This document shows positions 44,046 to 50,518 of a stretch of 50,518 bases of DNA, piece after piece. Source of the DNA: a candidate division WOR-1 bacterium RIFOXYB2_FULL_42_35 (GTDB taxonomy: Bacteria > Margulisbacteria > WOR-1 > O2-12-FULL-45-9). The position numbers were made by a program, and so were the translations under genes. Every line of letters begins with the position of its first letter. Position 1 is the first letter of the stretch. The notes beneath the pieces were generated by a model, which saw only the letters and a program-made list of their open reading frames with translations, did no database searches and was not told the origin of the DNA. The stretch lies in the NCBI GenBank assembly GCA_001771545.1, contig MEUC01000021.1, positions 1 through 50,518 on the forward strand. Reading direction: 5' to 3'.

Positions 44046-44333
44046 GTGTTTATAGCTAAAACAGAGAAAGCAAAAACAATATTATTGAATTCTCAAGCTT
44101 CTTCATTTACCCAAAAAAATTCATTAAAATATTCGAAAATGGGCAGAGTTATAGCTTCTGTTACCATTCAAGGTTCAAAAGTTGTTAAAGTAAGTGCCCA
44201 AAGAACAGGAAGAGCTCGCTTGGATTCAGCTATCACCTCCGCTTTAAGCAAAGCTTGGAAAGGACGTGCTATGGCTGGAGTTGGCAATGCAGAGATTAAA
44301 CTACCTATTATGCTACAACAGGCTATGTTCTAA
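44046..44333 (+). CDS. Small protein with TonB-C-like domain
   Basis: 95 residues from GTG at 44046; an in-frame ATG far upstream (43908) would overlap the divergent neighbour and its promoter. A second plausible start is ATG at 44139. The C-terminal half (VIASVTIQGSKVVKVSAQRTGRARLDSAITSALSKAW then EIKLPIML) has the spacing of TonB C-terminal-like domains, but no membrane anchor is seen. A strong terminator follows. Confidence 0.5.
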   Translation: MFIAKTEKAKTILLNSQASSFTQKNSLKYSKMGRVIASVTIQGSKVVKVSAQRTGRARLDSAITSALSKAWKGRAMAGVGNAEIKLPIMLQQAMF

Positions 44334-44357
44334 AAACAACAATATATCTTAAAAAGC

Positions 44358-44390
44358 AAAAGAGCTGTCAGTTTTGACAGCTCTTTTTTT
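44358..44390 (+). terminator. Rho-independent terminator
   Basis: Perfect 13-bp stem AAAAGAGCTGTCA / TGACAGCTCTTTT with loop GTTT followed by more T. It ends the 44046 gene and, less well, may stop minus-strand transcripts. Confidence 0.92.
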
Positions 44391-44432
44391 ATGTAATAAT
44401 GATTCCTTAATTTTGATCTTTGAATTTTGAGC

Positions 44433-44984
44433 TTACTTTATAATCACCCTATCCACCCCATCAACCTCAAAAATCTCAACTTTCACATCTTCTTTCTTAG
44501 CAGTAGGGATAACTTTGCCGGCTAGATCAGGATGGATTGGTAACTCTCTGTGACCACGATCAATCAAGGCAACTAACTGAACCTTAGCAGAACGGCCATA
44601 ATCTTTTAAACCATCCAAAGCTGCACGAGCAGTCCGCCCGGCAAAAATAACGTCATCAACCAGCACAACTGTTTTACCGGTAACGGTAAAAGGCATATCC
44701 GATTTACGTACTTCAATATATTTACCCTTTTGAGTCAAATCATCACGATACAAAGATACATCCAAGGCTCCTACAGGAACTTCAATCCCTTCTTGCTTAG
44801 TGATTACATCGGCTATCCTTTTCGCCAAGGGCAACCCGCGTTGAATAATACCAACCAAGACAATATTTTCTGCTCCCTTATTCAACTCAATAATCTGGTT
44901 AGCCAACCTGCGAATCGCCCGAGCCATCTCCACATCATTCATCACAACCTTAACTTTCTCAACTGTCTGCTTCTTTTTAACCAT
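44433..44984 (-). CDS. pyrR: PyrR-like phosphoribosyltransferase
   Basis: 183 residues from ATG at 44984, preceded by AAAAAGGAGG. It has the PRPP loop VVLVDDVIFAGRTARAAL, VGIIQRGLPLAKRIA, DVSLYRDDL and ALIDRGHRELPIHPDLAGK, all typical of PyrR, which regulates pyrimidine genes and has uracil phosphoribosyltransferase activity. No pyr genes are nearby. It follows the phosphohexomutase gene by 16 bases. Confidence 0.9.
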   Translation of the reverse strand: MVKKKQTVEKVKVVMNDVEMARAIRRLANQIIELNKGAENIVLVGIIQRGLPLAKRIADVITKQEGIEVPVGALDVSLYRDDLTQKGKYIEVRKSDMPFTVTGKTVVLVDDVIFAGRTARAALDGLKDYGRSAKVQLVALIDRGHRELPIHPDLAGKVIPTAKKEDVKVEIFEVDGVDRVIIK

Positions 44985-45000
44985 GATAACATCCTCCTTT

Positions 45001-46386
45001 TTAGACCAGAGCTTTGGCGGCTTCAAGTAAACTTGCTAGCTTATCTTTTTTGTCTGATTCAGCATAAATACGAACTAATGGCTCTGTGCCAGACGGTCGA
45101 GCCAAAACCCAGCTCCCTTCCGCTAAAGTTAATTTGACCCCGTCCAGCTTATTTACATTCAAAACCTTAACCCCGGCAAAATCTTTGGGAGTTTGGTCGT
45201 TAAGTTTGTCCATTAACTTCTTTTTTGTTTCATCGGTCAGCTTAAGATTAATCTTGTCATTATAAACTGCGCCAACCCTGCCAATTAGCTCCTGCCAGAT
45301 AACAGAAAGGGGCTTTTTGTACTTAGCAATCATTTCCACAACCAAGAGATCGGCTAAGATCCCATCTTTTTCAGGAATATGCCCTCTAATGGAAAGCCCC
45401 CCACTCTCTTCCCCGCCAATAATTACAGCTTCGCTCATCATAAATTTAGCAATATATTTAAAGCCTACAGGGGTCTCATGAACCTTAATGTCATGCTGAG
45501 CCGCTATACGATCAACAAAATTAGAGGTTGCGACTGAACGGACAACCGAACCGGTAAAGCCCTTTTCAGTAATCAAATAATAAAAGATTAGCGGCAGTAT
45601 TTGATTGGCATGAAGAAAACCACCTTTTTCATCCACCACCCCAAAACGATCCGCATCACCATCATTGGCCAAACCAACATTAGCCTTTAGTTCAACAACT
45701 TTCTGCTTCAGTTCGCCTAAATGCTCGTCACTAGGCTCAGGATTGCTGCCACCAAACAAAACATCACGGTTACTATGCAGCGCTTCTACCTGACAGCTAT
45801 AACCTTGCAAAATCTTATCAACATAACCGCGGCCGGAACCATGCATAGAATCATAAACAACTTTAAGCTTAGCTCTTTTAATTAGTTCAACATCAATAAA
45901 GGTTTCCAGATAAGCAATATAGCGTTCCCTCGGTTCAAAACGTTCTGAGGTGCCTTTTTGTTTAGGAGTTGGCAAGGTTAGATCATTATTGGAATTTTCT
46001 TGTAACTCTTTAGTAATCTCTTCGCCAGCTGGCCCGGCATAGTCTGGAATAAACTTAATGCCGCAATATTCGGCAGGATTATGGGAAGCTGTTATCATCA
46101 CAGCACCGGCAGCCTTTTTGTCTTGAACTGACCAGGCCACGACAGGAGTTGGAGTATCTCTTTCAGTTAAAAGACAGTTAATACCGGCCTCTTCCATGAC
46201 CTTAACAACTGTTTCCGCAAATTTGTCGGCCAAAAAACGTGGGTCATAGCCAACTATGAGTGGTTTATTGGCAAAACCGTGGTTAATTAAATAGAGTGCA
46301 ATTGCCCTAGTGACTTTTTTAACGTTATCAAAAGTGAATTCTTCCGAGATTATTGCCCGCCAGCCATCCGTTCCAAACTTAATCAT
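45001..46386 (-). CDS. Phosphoglucomutase/phosphomannomutase
   Basis: 461 residues of the alpha-D-phosphohexomutase family. It has MIKFGTDGWRAII, phosphoserine Ser101 in TASHNPAEY, metal-binding GDADRFG, GEESGG and the phosphate-binding RPSGTEPLVRIYAES. It may make glucose-1-phosphate or mannose-1-phosphate feeding the sugar operon. TATAAT sits 8 nt before the ATG, suggesting a leaderless mRNA. Confidence 0.93.
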   Translation of the reverse strand: MIKFGTDGWRAIISEEFTFDNVKKVTRAIALYLINHGFANKPLIVGYDPRFLADKFAETVVKVMEEAGINCLLTERDTPTPVVAWSVQDKKAAGAVMITASHNPAEYCGIKFIPDYAGPAGEEITKELQENSNNDLTLPTPKQKGTSERFEPRERYIAYLETFIDVELIKRAKLKVVYDSMHGSGRGYVDKILQGYSCQVEALHSNRDVLFGGSNPEPSDEHLGELKQKVVELKANVGLANDGDADRFGVVDEKGGFLHANQILPLIFYYLITEKGFTGSVVRSVATSNFVDRIAAQHDIKVHETPVGFKYIAKFMMSEAVIIGGEESGGLSIRGHIPEKDGILADLLVVEMIAKYKKPLSVIWQELIGRVGAVYNDKINLKLTDETKKKLMDKLNDQTPKDFAGVKVLNVNKLDGVKLTLAEGSWVLARPSGTEPLVRIYAESDKKDKLASLLEAAKALV

Positions 46387-46394
46387 GATATGTT

Positions 46395-46400
46395 ATTATA
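46395..46400 (-). promoter_or_regulatory. Extended -10 box of the phosphohexomutase gene, leaderless type
   Basis: TGT-TATAAT on the minus strand, ending 8 nt before the ATG at 46386; the upstream region overlaps the divergent tRNA-Arg start. Confidence 0.6.
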
Positions 46401-46411
46401 ACATAACGATT

Positions 46412-46486
46412 GCGCCTATAGCTCAGCTGGATTAGAGTGCTTCCCTGCGAAGGAAGAGGTCGTGCGTTCGAATCGCACTAGGCGCA
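46412..46486 (+). tRNA. tRNA-Arg(GCG)
   Basis: 75-nt cloverleaf: acceptor GCGCCTA/TAGGCGC, D-arm GCTC...GAGT, anticodon stem-loop CTTCC-CTGCGAA-GGAAG (anticodon GCG), T-arm GTGCGTTCGAATCGCAC, discriminator A, no encoded CCA. Bacteria usually read CGN codons with ACG-anticodon tRNA, so a GCG anticodon is unusual. Confidence 0.92.
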
Positions 46487-46495
46487 TTTCTTTGT

Positions 46496-46582
46496 GGAGA
46501 GGTGGCAGAGTGGTTGATCGCGCACGCTTGGAAAGCGTGTATACTTTAACCGGTATCGTGGGTTCAAATCCCACCCTCTCCG
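46496..46582 (+). tRNA. tRNA-Ser(GGA)
   Basis: 87-nt class-II tRNA: acceptor GGAGAGG/CCTCTCC, discriminator G, anticodon loop CTTGGAAA (GGA), long variable arm, T-arm GTGGGTTCAAATCCCAC. No encoded CCA. Confidence 0.95.
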
Positions 46583-46587
46583 AATTT

Positions 46588-47652
46588 CTATAAGAGAGTG
46601 GCCGTTATAGCTGCCCCTTGATCATCCTTTTGAGTAACTAAGGATTCTTCATCAACTAAAGATCTAATTAGTTGAACAATTCTCGTCGCCACCTGAGAAT
46701 ATGCCTCGACTCCCGGCCTCCCCAAAATATTAACGTAACGTTGTGAAAAACCATCAATTGTAATTTTAATTTGTCCAGCTTCCAGCCAATCGATCCCAAT
46801 ATGCCCGGCAATTATTTCCTTATCAACATCCTGAATTCCAACTGTCCTAGCTAATTGCTCATGCTGAGTAATTTCCCCCTCACAAACCACCAGGCATCCA
46901 ATATCTTTTTTGTACAAAAATTTGCCATCAAAACGATCGCCTTGATAATCACGTAATAATCGGCCAAACTTTTTTTGCGTTAAAAGCAAAGGTTTGACAT
47001 ATCTTAAATATCGGACAGTAGCATTTTCCCAGCCTTGTTCAACTAGAGCAAAATGCCGGTCAGACAAACGATTAAGACTAAAGCTCGTATCTCGAGGCCC
47101 AAGCGATATTGGCCCACAAATAATACGTTGCTCTGGCTTAACTCTACGCCACTCCCGGCGGTTCTTTGCCTCACTTGCCCCCTCAAAACCATCAAAGCGA
47201 GCCCCCACAGAAAGTTTGACCCCTCGCCCATCTCTGCGACTGACCAAACATAAAACCACAAAAGCACTTAAGCAATCATCACCAAAACCACTTGAATCGA
47301 CAAGCTGTCTGGCTTTTGAATAAATAGTTTCCAAACCATACTCTCTATCAAGAAAAACTAGTAGATTAAGCGCAACCTCTGGATTTGATTGGTTATGAGC
47401 AACATGAGACAAACCAGCTTTGGTAAAACCGAGCCAATCAACCTGAAAATAGACTGGTTTTGAGAAAGACCCAAAACTTAAGCCAACTATCTCCCAGAGA
47501 GCATTTCTAGACAAGCCATGGTTTCCACTAGGCAAATCAGTCCAGAGACCCGTACTTAATTTGACCCCCTGGACATCCTGTCTTAACGCTCTACCAACAT
47601 TAGGCAGGTATAGCTGCCTAGAATGAACTATTTTCTGATCTCCACCAATCAT
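46588..47652 (-). CDS. Hypothetical protein, 354 aa
   Basis: I recognise no family. The product is soluble-looking with mixed alpha/beta composition, no signal peptide and no clear catalytic motif. Repeated phrases such as VGLSFGSFSKPVYFQVDWLG and ALNLLVFLDREYG suggest a folded globular protein. GAGGAG precedes the ATG. Its 3' end abuts tRNA-Ser(GGA). Confidence 0.55.
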   Translation of the reverse strand: MIGGDQKIVHSRQLYLPNVGRALRQDVQGVKLSTGLWTDLPSGNHGLSRNALWEIVGLSFGSFSKPVYFQVDWLGFTKAGLSHVAHNQSNPEVALNLLVFLDREYGLETIYSKARQLVDSSGFGDDCLSAFVVLCLVSRRDGRGVKLSVGARFDGFEGASEAKNRREWRRVKPEQRIICGPISLGPRDTSFSLNRLSDRHFALVEQGWENATVRYLRYVKPLLLTQKKFGRLLRDYQGDRFDGKFLYKKDIGCLVVCEGEITQHEQLARTVGIQDVDKEIIAGHIGIDWLEAGQIKITIDGFSQRYVNILGRPGVEAYSQVATRIVQLIRSLVDEESLVTQKDDQGAAITATLL

Positions 47653-47810
47653 TCAACAAACTCCTCTTGGCAACCTTTATTGGTATATTATCGACAGATA
47701 ATTTAATGAATTTCACCCCTTGCCAAGATTGGTAAGTAGCTCTAAAATGACTTAAGTTCTAATAAAAGAGAATACTAATAAATGGAAGGGTGGCTGAGTC
47801 TGGTTTAAAT

Positions 47811-47897
47811 GGAGAGATGGCTGAGTGGCTTAAAGCGGCGGTCTCGAAAACCGTTTTCCGCTTCTGCGGAACGCAGGTTCGAATCCTGCTCTCTCCG
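47811..47897 (+). tRNA. tRNA-Ser(CGA), nested
   Basis: 87-nt intact class-II tRNA: acceptor GGAGAGA/TCTCTCC with discriminator G, anticodon loop CTCGAAA (CGA), variable arm, T-arm GCAGGTTCGAATCCTGC, no encoded CCA. It lies wholly within the split outer tRNA-Ser. Confidence 0.93.
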
Positions 47898-47914
47898 ATT
47901 AAAACCATGGGTTC

Positions 47915-47998
47915 TCCCGTCGATCATTATTTTATGATAATTGTGGAACCGACGGGATCCCGACGATTTCATTATTATTTATATAATGTCCGTCGGGA
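47915..47998 (+). mobile_element. 84-bp palindromic T-loop element, copy B
   Basis: Starts TCCCGTCGATCATTAT and ends ATAATGTCCGTCGGGA; terminal inverted repeats match 13/16. Same order of blocks as copy A (GTGGAACCG, CGGGATCCCGA, CATTATTATTT) and same orientation relative to the tRNA. Excision restores GGGTTCGAATCCC. Confidence 0.82.
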
Positions 47999-48022
47999 GA
48001 ATCCCACCCCTTCCGAAGCTAA

Positions 48023-48196
48023 TTAGAGAGATAAACCGGCAAGTACTTGTTCTTGTTCTGCGGGGAAGACCGCTCTCCCACAATAAAGCTGATAAGCATG
48101 TAAAATACTTACAGCCGTTGTTTGTCCAAAACCCAACTCACTTAAAGTCTCCCCATCTCTAACATTAAAAGCGGCAATAGCCCCTAAACGATTCAT
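48023..48196 (-). CDS. Candidate 57-aa protein
   Basis: Starts MNRLGAIAAFNVRDGETLSE and ends EQEQVLAGLSL. AGGTAAG lies about nine bases before the ATG, a weak ribosome site. It follows the decayed secreted-protein frame. It has no transmembrane segment and no recognised family. Confidence 0.4.
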   Translation of the reverse strand: MNRLGAIAAFNVRDGETLSELGFGQTTAVSILHAYQLYCGRAVFPAEQEQVLAGLSL

Positions 48197-48203
48197 AATA
48201 GTC

Positions 48204-48429
48204 TTACCTGCGAAACAAGGCCGTCCCTAAACCAACCGTAATCCCTAACTTAGAATAAAAATTGGTTTTAACCCGCTTTTTCTTCCGCTGACTTTACCAG
48301 AGAAACAGAAACTTCCTCAGTCCGAGAATATTCTTCAAAAGACATGATCTTTTCCAACTCATTAGCAGAGGCAACAGAGGAACAAAAAACCAGCAATAAT
48401 ACTATTAAAAACAAGTTGTTTTTCTTCAT
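48204..48429 (-). pseudogene. Small secreted protein gene with a frameshift
   Basis: A clear signal peptide (MKKNNLFLIVLLLVFCSSVASA) begins at 48429. The zero frame stops at 48268. Shifting one base in the GAAGAAAAAGCGG run instead continues KKRVKTNFYSKLGITVGLGTALFRR to a stop at 48204, a beta-strand-like, membrane-type ending. Either the gene is decayed or the 53-residue product is real. Confidence 0.5.
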
Positions 48430-48474
48430 CTTTTCGTCAGCATTATAACGTAGAAAATTTCTTCTCTTTTACAG

Positions 48475-48503
48475 TTGACAATCCCCTCTAAAAGTTGTTA
48501 AAT
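48475..48503 (+). promoter_or_regulatory. Sigma70-like promoter
   Basis: TTGACA (48475-48480), 17 bases, TTAAAT (48498-48503). AAGGAGG follows at 48523, about seven bases before the ATG of the 101-aa gene. Confidence 0.7.
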
Positions 48504-48535
48504 AAGATCACAACAAAGACAAGGAGGATCTGCCA

Positions 48536-48841
48536 ATGTCTACTTATGTTGAAGGGCTTGCTGATATTTACTCTATCACTGCTAAAATCCAAGAATTGAA
48601 ACAAAATGCAGGAAATCTCTCTACTAATTCTAACCAAACAGTTGATATTGAAGAATCACTGCTACAAATGCAAAGAAGCTTTAGCTCCATGCTTAACAAT
48701 CTGATGTTTTCCAGCAATGATGACGATGACAATTCCTCTGATCCCTTTAGTTTTTATAATAGCAGCGCCCAACAACTGCAAAACCTAAGTAATCCTACCT
48801 TAAACACGCTTAATATCCAGAATCCGAATTCTACCATCTAA
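48536..48841 (+). CDS. Hypothetical 101-aa protein, Ser/Asn-rich
   Basis: A helical N-terminus (VEGLADIYSITAKIQELKQNAG, EESLLQMQRSFSSMLNNLMF) is followed by an acidic DDDD patch and an Asn/Ser/Gln-rich tail. There is no signal peptide, and I recognise no family. A good promoter, strong Shine-Dalgarno and terminator make it a single-gene transcript that is probably well expressed. Confidence 0.7.
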   Translation: MSTYVEGLADIYSITAKIQELKQNAGNLSTNSNQTVDIEESLLQMQRSFSSMLNNLMFSSNDDDDNSSDPFSFYNSSAQQLQNLSNPTLNTLNIQNPNSTI

Positions 48842-48847
48842 ATTAAA

Positions 48848-48873
48848 AGGGCAAGGGATTTTTCCCTTGCCCT
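48848..48873 (+). terminator. Rho-independent terminator
   Basis: 11-bp perfect stem AGGGCAAGGGA/TCCCTTGCCCT with a TTTT loop, directly after the 101-aa gene. The T tract after the stem is weak. Confidence 0.75.
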
Positions 48874-48899
48874 ACTTACTTTGACCTTTAACCGACTAT

Positions 48900-49265
48900 C
48901 TACTTACAATCTTCTCCTGAACAATCGCAACCACAAGAACTTTTACCAGAAAAATTATCAAGAATAATGCTGGCACCAAGAATGATCAGCAAGATTGGGA
49001 AAACCGGAAAGATGATGCCAAAAAGACCACCTATTCCACAAGTTAGGGCAATGATGCCTAAAATAACTGTGATCGTTCTGACTTGAAGGCCATGAAAATG
49101 TCTGGCCGCATTAAGTCCCAAAAAGATTAGCCCAACCCCAAGCAACCAAGCAGACTCTGGAACTTGATGAGCCGGAACCAGCCACAAACCACCTATCATG
49201 ATCAAAAACAACGCCCAACTAACAGAAACAAATTTACGATCCAAGGAACCTTTTGCTGCACCCAT
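48900..49265 (-). CDS. Small membrane protein with C-terminal Cys cluster (LiaI/LiaF-like)
   Basis: 121 residues with about four hydrophobic helices (VSWALFLIMIGGLWLV, WLLGVGLIFLGLNAA, ITVILGIIALTCGIGG, IFPVFPILLIILGASIIL) and a soluble tail CGCDCSGEDCK. The helix pattern resembles LiaI/DUF5668 proteins; the Cys-rich tail could bind metal. GAGGAGGT precedes the ATG. Confidence 0.65.
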   Translation of the reverse strand: MGAAKGSLDRKFVSVSWALFLIMIGGLWLVPAHQVPESAWLLGVGLIFLGLNAARHFHGLQVRTITVILGIIALTCGIGGLFGIIFPVFPILLIILGASIILDNFSGKSSCGCDCSGEDCK

Positions 49266-49338
49266 AACTTTTACCTCCTCTTCAAATACTTAAACAATAG
49301 TTTACTATATTTATTAAGACGATGAAAGACCTTTCAAA

Positions 49339-49391
49339 CGCGTAGCCGAACCTCTTAGTCTCGGCACCACTCTTAGGGGGGTGCCTACGCG
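49339..49391. repeat. Inverted repeat upstream of the Omp85 gene
   Basis: CGCGTAG...CTACGCG outer stem with an inner GGCACC/GGTGCC pair, 29-63 bases before the gene. It could be a regulatory hairpin or a dispersed palindrome. GGAGG right after it is followed by an ATG that opens only an eight-codon frame. Confidence 0.5.
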
Positions 49392-49404
49392 GAGGAAACA
49401 ATGC

Positions 49405-49410
49405 TAAAAT
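49405..49410 (+). promoter_or_regulatory. Extended -10 box of the Omp85-type gene
   Basis: TGC-TAAAAT, the same box as lepA, ends 9 nt before the ATG at 49420. No ribosome site is adjacent to that ATG. Confidence 0.5.
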
Positions 49411-49419
49411 ATAAATCCC

Positions 49420-50466
49420 ATGAAAAATAAAATTGTACTTTTAATAGTTGTTTTTAGCGCTATCTTTTGTTCTCTTTCAACTCCAACTCAAGCTAAAATC
49501 AAGGGTAAACATTTTATCTATCCTGTCTTTGCTTACTCCGACACTGGCTACCTGATTGGTGGCTACCATGTTTACCAACCACCCAGTCAACGCTTGCTGG
49601 TTGAAAACTATTTAGCGCTAGGACAAAAGGGCCTTGATGTCATGACCGGACTTTATGGTTTTGCCCTTAACGATTCAACCGATTTGGAGACAAATCTATC
49701 TTATTCTAGTTTCCCGCAATATTATTTTGGCCTTGGTAATAATACTCCCCTAAATGCGAAAAAAGAAGTTTATGGCTCTTTAATAAATTACCAGCTGGGG
49801 ATCAGAAAAGAGCTTAATCCACAATGGTCCTGGGCCCTATTCTACTTATACAGCGCGCGACAAGAAGACTTGGCAAAAAATTACAACATTACCTACGTCT
49901 CCAACGAAGCCCTTTCTGCTTTGGAGTTTTCTCTCCGTTTTGATGACCGGGCAAAACTAAATCCAACCAGTGGCAGCTACGCACATTCTTTTCTAACTTT
50001 TTATCCCGGCGTCGCTAATAGCTCAGCCAACCTTGATGATATTTGGAAATTAAAACTTGATCTGCGTTATTTAAAACCCTTTGGAGAGAACTCCCTGGTA
50101 CTTAGGTCTGTACTGGGAACCCTTTCCGGTGGCAGGGCCTCATATTTACAAATGTTTAAAATCGGTTCCGACTCTTTGATGAGGGGCATATATTCCAATC
50201 GCTATGTTGGTAAAAGCCTGACCGCCTTTCAGGCAGAGTATCGCTTTAAACTCTTTGCTATTTTTTCTGGTGCCTGCTTTATTGCTGCCGGTCAAGTCGG
50301 AGATACCTTAGGCTTATCGGACCTTCATTATTCCAAAGGGGTTGGCCTCCATATTCTCTTGCCGGATGGAGAAACTCCCCTACGCTTTGATTTAGCCTCT
50401 TCGGAAGATACCGTTCTAGTATATGGCAGTTTTGGCCAGGCCGTGTCAAATCATATAAGAACCTAA
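49420..50466 (+). CDS. Omp85-family (bacterial surface antigen) beta-barrel without POTRA
   Basis: 348 residues. A signal peptide (KIVLLIVVFSAIFCSLSTPTQA) is followed directly by barrel strands. LRFDDRAKLNPTSGSY and the conserved lid-loop motif DSLMRGIYSNRYVGK (RG as in the Omp85 R-G-F/Y signature), then AFQAEYRF, mark the BamA/TamA C-terminal barrel. No POTRA repeat is present, unlike BamA (about 800 residues), so it is a small porin-like or secretion-related member. Its role is unknown. Confidence 0.87.
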   Translation: MKNKIVLLIVVFSAIFCSLSTPTQAKIKGKHFIYPVFAYSDTGYLIGGYHVYQPPSQRLLVENYLALGQKGLDVMTGLYGFALNDSTDLETNLSYSSFPQYYFGLGNNTPLNAKKEVYGSLINYQLGIRKELNPQWSWALFYLYSARQEDLAKNYNITYVSNEALSALEFSLRFDDRAKLNPTSGSYAHSFLTFYPGVANSSANLDDIWKLKLDLRYLKPFGENSLVLRSVLGTLSGGRASYLQMFKIGSDSLMRGIYSNRYVGKSLTAFQAEYRFKLFAIFSGACFIAAGQVGDTLGLSDLHYSKGVGLHILLPDGETPLRFDLASSEDTVLVYGSFGQAVSNHIRT

Positions 50467-50518
50467 CCCAAATGGATATCGTTAAATCAATTAAGACCTA
50501 ACCGAAATCACCTCCCTC

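Larger units (their letters stand above)
47784..48015 (+). pseudogene. Split outer tRNA-Ser enclosing tRNA-Ser(CGA)
   Basis: A 5' piece (GGAAGGGTGGCTGAG..., 47784-47809) and a 3' T-arm/acceptor piece (47907-47914 plus 47999-48015, ending CCCTTCCG) pair as a perfect 7-bp acceptor stem. Between them lies a whole tRNA-Ser(CGA) set on a 9/10-pair stem TGGTTTAAAT/ATTAAAACCA. The T-loop is split by an 84-bp palindromic element. The anticodon arm is missing, so this cannot itself be a decoding tRNA. Confidence 0.8.
48016..48535. other. Sparse region with small frames only
   Basis: Between the tRNA element and the 101-aa gene I see only two small minus-strand frames (48023-48196 and 48204-48429) and the promoter near 48475. 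No RNA gene or larger frame is visible. Confidence 0.5.

Noticed and set aside
44400..44432. TTTTGATCTTTGAATTTTGA as a regulatory site for pyrR
   Set aside because: It lies downstream of the gene and belongs to the same low-complexity repeat family as the SLH leader.
47915..47998. T-loop element as a group I or group II intron
   Set aside because: At 84-87 bp it is far too short and lacks the conserved cores. An archaeal-type bulge-helix-bulge intron is also not supported, since the flanking bases do not form that motif clearly.

Overview
The window reads as the chromosome of a diderm bacterium with modest GC. It encodes outer-membrane beta-barrels (an Omp85-type barrel, a PorV/UPF0164-like barrel fused to S-layer homology domains, and two small paralogous barrels) and signal-peptide proteins. 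A CIRCE/HrcA-controlled hrcA-grpE-dnaK-dnaJ-rsmE operon is present. Many genes have a -10 box only 6-9 nt before the start codon, which suggests leaderless mRNAs. I infer an uncultured candidate-phylum lineage (Margulisbacteria/WOR-1-like is my best guess, held loosely); nothing in the sequence fixes the taxon.

Region 1 (73-22109, minus strand) is a ~22-kb surface-polysaccharide operon. It starts at a sigma70-like promoter near 22.1 kb and runs leftward through a candidate 31-aa membrane peptide, a DUF4325/STAS-like protein, an excisionase-type HTH protein and a 26-codon remnant of a sugar dehydrogenase. A complete wbpA-wbpB-wbpD-wbpE-wbpI set for UDP-2,3-diacetamido-2,3-dideoxy-mannuronate follows. 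Next come pseudaminate/nonulosonate genes (pseB, pseC, neuB/pseI-like, pseF/spsF-like, pseG-like), UDP-glucose dehydrogenase and an epimerase. The distal end is least explained: an aldo/keto reductase, a glutamate-semialdehyde-type aminotransferase, a tandem ATP-grasp protein, a glycosyltransferase, a thiamine-diphosphate enzyme split into two coupled genes, an SDR and a second ATP-grasp protein. I propose that these build an unusual acylated or carbon-branched sugar, possibly a nonulosonic acid. No PseH acetyltransferase is seen.

Region 2 (22.1-25.3 kb, minus) holds a HepT/MntA-type toxin-antitoxin pair, a histidine kinase with a receiver-only response regulator, and tRNA-Ser(GCT), tRNA-Ser(TGA) and tRNA-Asp(GTC). 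A tRNA-Ser 3' fragment there has its T-loop split by an 87-bp palindromic element.

Region 3 (25.4-36.4 kb) has a HIT protein, the SLH barrel, lepA, hemW, a hicBA module with a frameshifted hicA that appears inserted at the 3' end of hemW, and the heat-shock operon. Region 4 (36.4-46.4 kb) has two barrel proteins, rmuC, a small DMT transporter, a UvrD-like helicase-nuclease, three poorly known genes, a PyrR-like phosphoribosyltransferase and a phosphohexomutase.

Region 5 (46.4-50.5 kb) has tRNA-Arg(GCG), tRNA-Ser(GGA) and a striking nested arrangement. An intact tRNA-Ser(CGA) lies inside a split outer tRNA-Ser whose T-loop carries a second copy of the palindromic element at exactly the same position. 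Small secreted or unknown proteins and an Omp85-type barrel follow. The nested tRNA/T-loop element and the distal polysaccharide module are the two signals most likely to be new.
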